A DNA stretch of 64,000 nucleotides, from the IMG/VR virus record IMGVR_UViG_3300042521_003909, positions 19,923-83,922 of that record. The stretch is one strand, 5' to 3'. The notes beneath the pieces are model-generated. The model ran no database searches. It saw nothing but the letters and a program-made list of their open reading frames with translations, and was not told the origin of the DNA. Shown here one piece after another: positions 62,900-64,000 of this stretch. Origin of the DNA: a virus. Every line of letters starts with the position of its first letter. Position 1 is the first letter of the stretch. The translations under genes were made by a program, and so were the position numbers.

Positions 62900-62912
62900 G
62901 GCAACCCAAACC

Positions 62913-62942
62913 CCGAAGGGGGAGCCGCAAGGCTCCCCCTTC
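62913..62942 (+). terminator. GC-rich hairpin
   Basis: AAGGGGGAGCC-gcaa-GGCTCCCCCTT after the 62420 gene, same hairpin as at 62299 and 63319. Confidence 0.6.
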
Positions 62943-62967
62943 CCCATTGCGTTCGATCCCGCTGCCC

Positions 62968-62997
62968 TTTTTCCCCCGCACTCACTCCCTTTGGAGT
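62968..62997 (+). promoter_or_regulatory. T5C5 promoter-like element
   Basis: TTTTTCCCCC plus 20 nt ending CCCTTTGGAGT, leader with AGAAAGGA. Confidence 0.65.
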
Positions 62998-63027
62998 GTT
63001 CCAACGGAACAGAAAGGACGCAGCAAG

Positions 63028-63315
63028 ATGACCAAGTGGATCGTTAGCACCCAGTACATGGAGAACTACGCCGAGGACGGCGGGGACTACTGGAAGGCGA
63101 AGGGTGGCTCCGACTACGCCGTGACCGCCGCTACCGCCGAGGAAGCGGAGCGCATCGTGCAGGAGAAGAAGTGCCACAAGACCCGCTACTCCGAGGAGTA
63201 CATCTACGGAGCAACCATCCCCTACGACGAGTGGGTGGCTGAGTTGAAGAAGTCGTGCAAGTTCGAGGACTCGCTCAAGTTCTGGATGGAGTCCGTCGAA
63301 ACGGTGGAAGCGTGA
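63028..63315 (+). CDS. Conserved small phage protein
   Basis: 95 residues. TKWIVSTQYMENYAEDGGDYWKAKGGSDYAV is a recurrent phage pattern (W.V.TQ..ENY....G..YWK.KGG..Y.V), followed by an EYIYGATIPYDEWVAEL motif. Role unknown. Confidence 0.7.
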   Translation: MTKWIVSTQYMENYAEDGGDYWKAKGGSDYAVTAATAEEAERIVQEKKCHKTRYSEEYIYGATIPYDEWVAELKKSCKFEDSLKFWMESVETVEA

Positions 63316-63345
63316 GCGAGGGGAGCCGCAAGGCTCCCCCGCCTC

Positions 63346-63375
63346 TTTTTCCCCCTGCACAGCCGTACAAAGAAG
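63346..63375 (+). promoter_or_regulatory. Degenerate T5C5 element
   Basis: TTTTTCCCCC is present, but the following 20 nt lack the TTTGGGGC-like block and no gene starts nearby. The 63316-63802 gap also holds a GAATCCATCCAAACCA direct repeat (63530 and 63551), a GGGATACCTTAG direct repeat (63652 and 63749) and a TGTAATCTA box at 63683. No convincing gene. Confidence 0.4.
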
Positions 63376-63802
63376 CATCTGCGTCCGCCGCCCTGTTCCC
63401 CCACAAGGGGAACGGGGCGTGCTTCATTGCATAGAGGCAGCGCCGGTGTGGAAGGAAGCGGAGTACAGGGCGAGCCGGCATGGGAGAAGATTCCAAGATG
63501 GAGCAGCCGGTATGGAAGGAACTCCAGTCCGAATCCATCCAAACCACGGTCTGAATCCATCCAAACCAACTCCGCAGCGGCAGAGCAGCCACAAGTGCAT
63601 ACACTATACCCCCCACCCGGGGGTGTCTATATAGGGGTGATTTGGGTAAAGGGGGATACCTTAGCGGCTTCTTCGAATTTTGATGTAATCTATCCTAGTT
63701 TAAAAAATCGGGGGGAAGAATTTTAAGAAAATGGGATATCCTAAAAAAGGGATACCTTAGGGAGTTCGGGCAATAATACAATATTCAAAGAAGAGGTAAA
63801 AC

Positions 63803-64000
63803 ATGCACAAGATCATAAGTCCATTAAGGGGTGAAGAAGTTCACGGCAAGGACGAGGCGGAGTATTTTAAGGAAATTGTATCACACATAGACACTGGAGT
63901 AGATCATACTTTCATATTTACTGTATGGGAATGGCCTATTGTGGACCCTCCAGAAGGAGCGATAGTGTTTTCCACTTCTGACGAGAGCCACAAGCAGCCA
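63803..64000 (+). CDS. Partial gene at right edge
   Basis: 66 residues visible: MHKIISPLRGEEVHGKDEAEYFKEIVSHIDTGVDHTFIFTVWEW... AGAGG ribosome site. It returns to AT-richer composition. No family recognised. Confidence 0.5.
   Translation, partial: MHKIISPLRGEEVHGKDEAEYFKEIVSHIDTGVDHTFIFTVWEWPIVDPPEGAIVFSTSDESHKQP

Noticed and set aside
44619-62997. T5C5 elements as sigma54 promoters
   Set aside because: The TGGC...TGC pattern with 5-nt spacing is not conserved; only the T5C5 and TTTGGGGC-like blocks are.
31833-63375. T5C5 elements as plain terminators or REP-type repeats
   Set aside because: The fixed 20-nt distance to a start codon or leader and the second conserved block are not explained by termination or by a mobile repeat.
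62359-63378. 339-codon minus-strand open frame
   Set aside because: Spans several plus-strand genes and their promoter elements; created by high GC content.
63427-63726. 99-codon plus-strand open frame near the right end
   Set aside because: No ribosome site, covers direct repeats, and has biased composition without motifs.

Overview
The window reads as a stretch of a very large tailed-phage (or phage-like plasmid) genome from a bacterial host. The signs are about 125 short, tightly packed genes with ATGA/GTGA/TAATG overlaps, eleven intact tRNA genes plus one split tRNA, a tmRNA, a group I intron with an HNH gene, a second free-standing HNH gene, and phage-typical families (DUF932, Api92-like MPNWC protein, DUF4259, DUF6011, UvdE, DEDD exonuclease). 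Several metabolic or host-control genes are carried: adenylosuccinate synthetase, thioredoxin, GDP-mannose dehydratase, CsrA and ClpS. No capsid, tail, terminase, polymerase or RNA polymerase gene was recognised here, so 'phage' is an inference. A PEP-CTERM-like tail on one protein hints at a host with an exosortase system.

Layout. 1-5.5 kb, AT-rich: glycosyltransferase genes, mostly on the minus strand, and a short PurA. 5.6-5.9 kb: a minus-strand Tyr-Thr-Asn-Ser tRNA array. 6-20 kb: many small plus-strand genes, including thioredoxin, gmd, csrA, a PEP-CTERM-like protein, a SLOG protein, a SpoU methyltransferase, an HNH nuclease, a metallophosphoesterase, three winged-helix-like paralogues and a HicA-like protein. 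20-26 kb: an expanded family of HEAT/LRV-like repeat proteins joined by copies of one intergenic sequence. 26-32 kb: tRNA-Glu, then a minus-strand envelope block (GT4 transferase, LpxH-like phosphoesterase, PAP2 phosphatase, lipoprotein), with two identical-arm palindromes and a candidate structured RNA. 32-41 kb: RecA/KaiC-like ATPase, ClpS, a MoxR ATPase with its VWA/metallopeptidase partner, an AT-hook protein, tmRNA, and a tRNA gene whose anticodon loop holds a second tRNA gene, itself split by a group I intron. 41-63.4 kb, increasingly GC-rich: more than 45 mostly small genes, almost every transcription unit preceded by one stereotyped element.

The most striking features are regulatory. 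About 40 copies of TTTTTCCCCC, followed by exactly 20 nt ending in a TTTGGGGC-like block, sit between 31.8 and 63.4 kb. At 19 of them the start codon begins at the next base, which suggests leaderless mRNAs. At the others that base starts a short leader with an AGAAAGGA ribosome site. The T-run often doubles as the tail of the previous gene's terminator hairpin. Conventional TTGACA/TATAAT promoters and a CGATAWA box account for the AT-rich half. The window may therefore carry three promoter classes.

A second recurring signal is at protein level. At least a dozen otherwise unrelated small proteins end in a DPLxxLxxxAK-like tail, which may be a shared docking or targeting tag.
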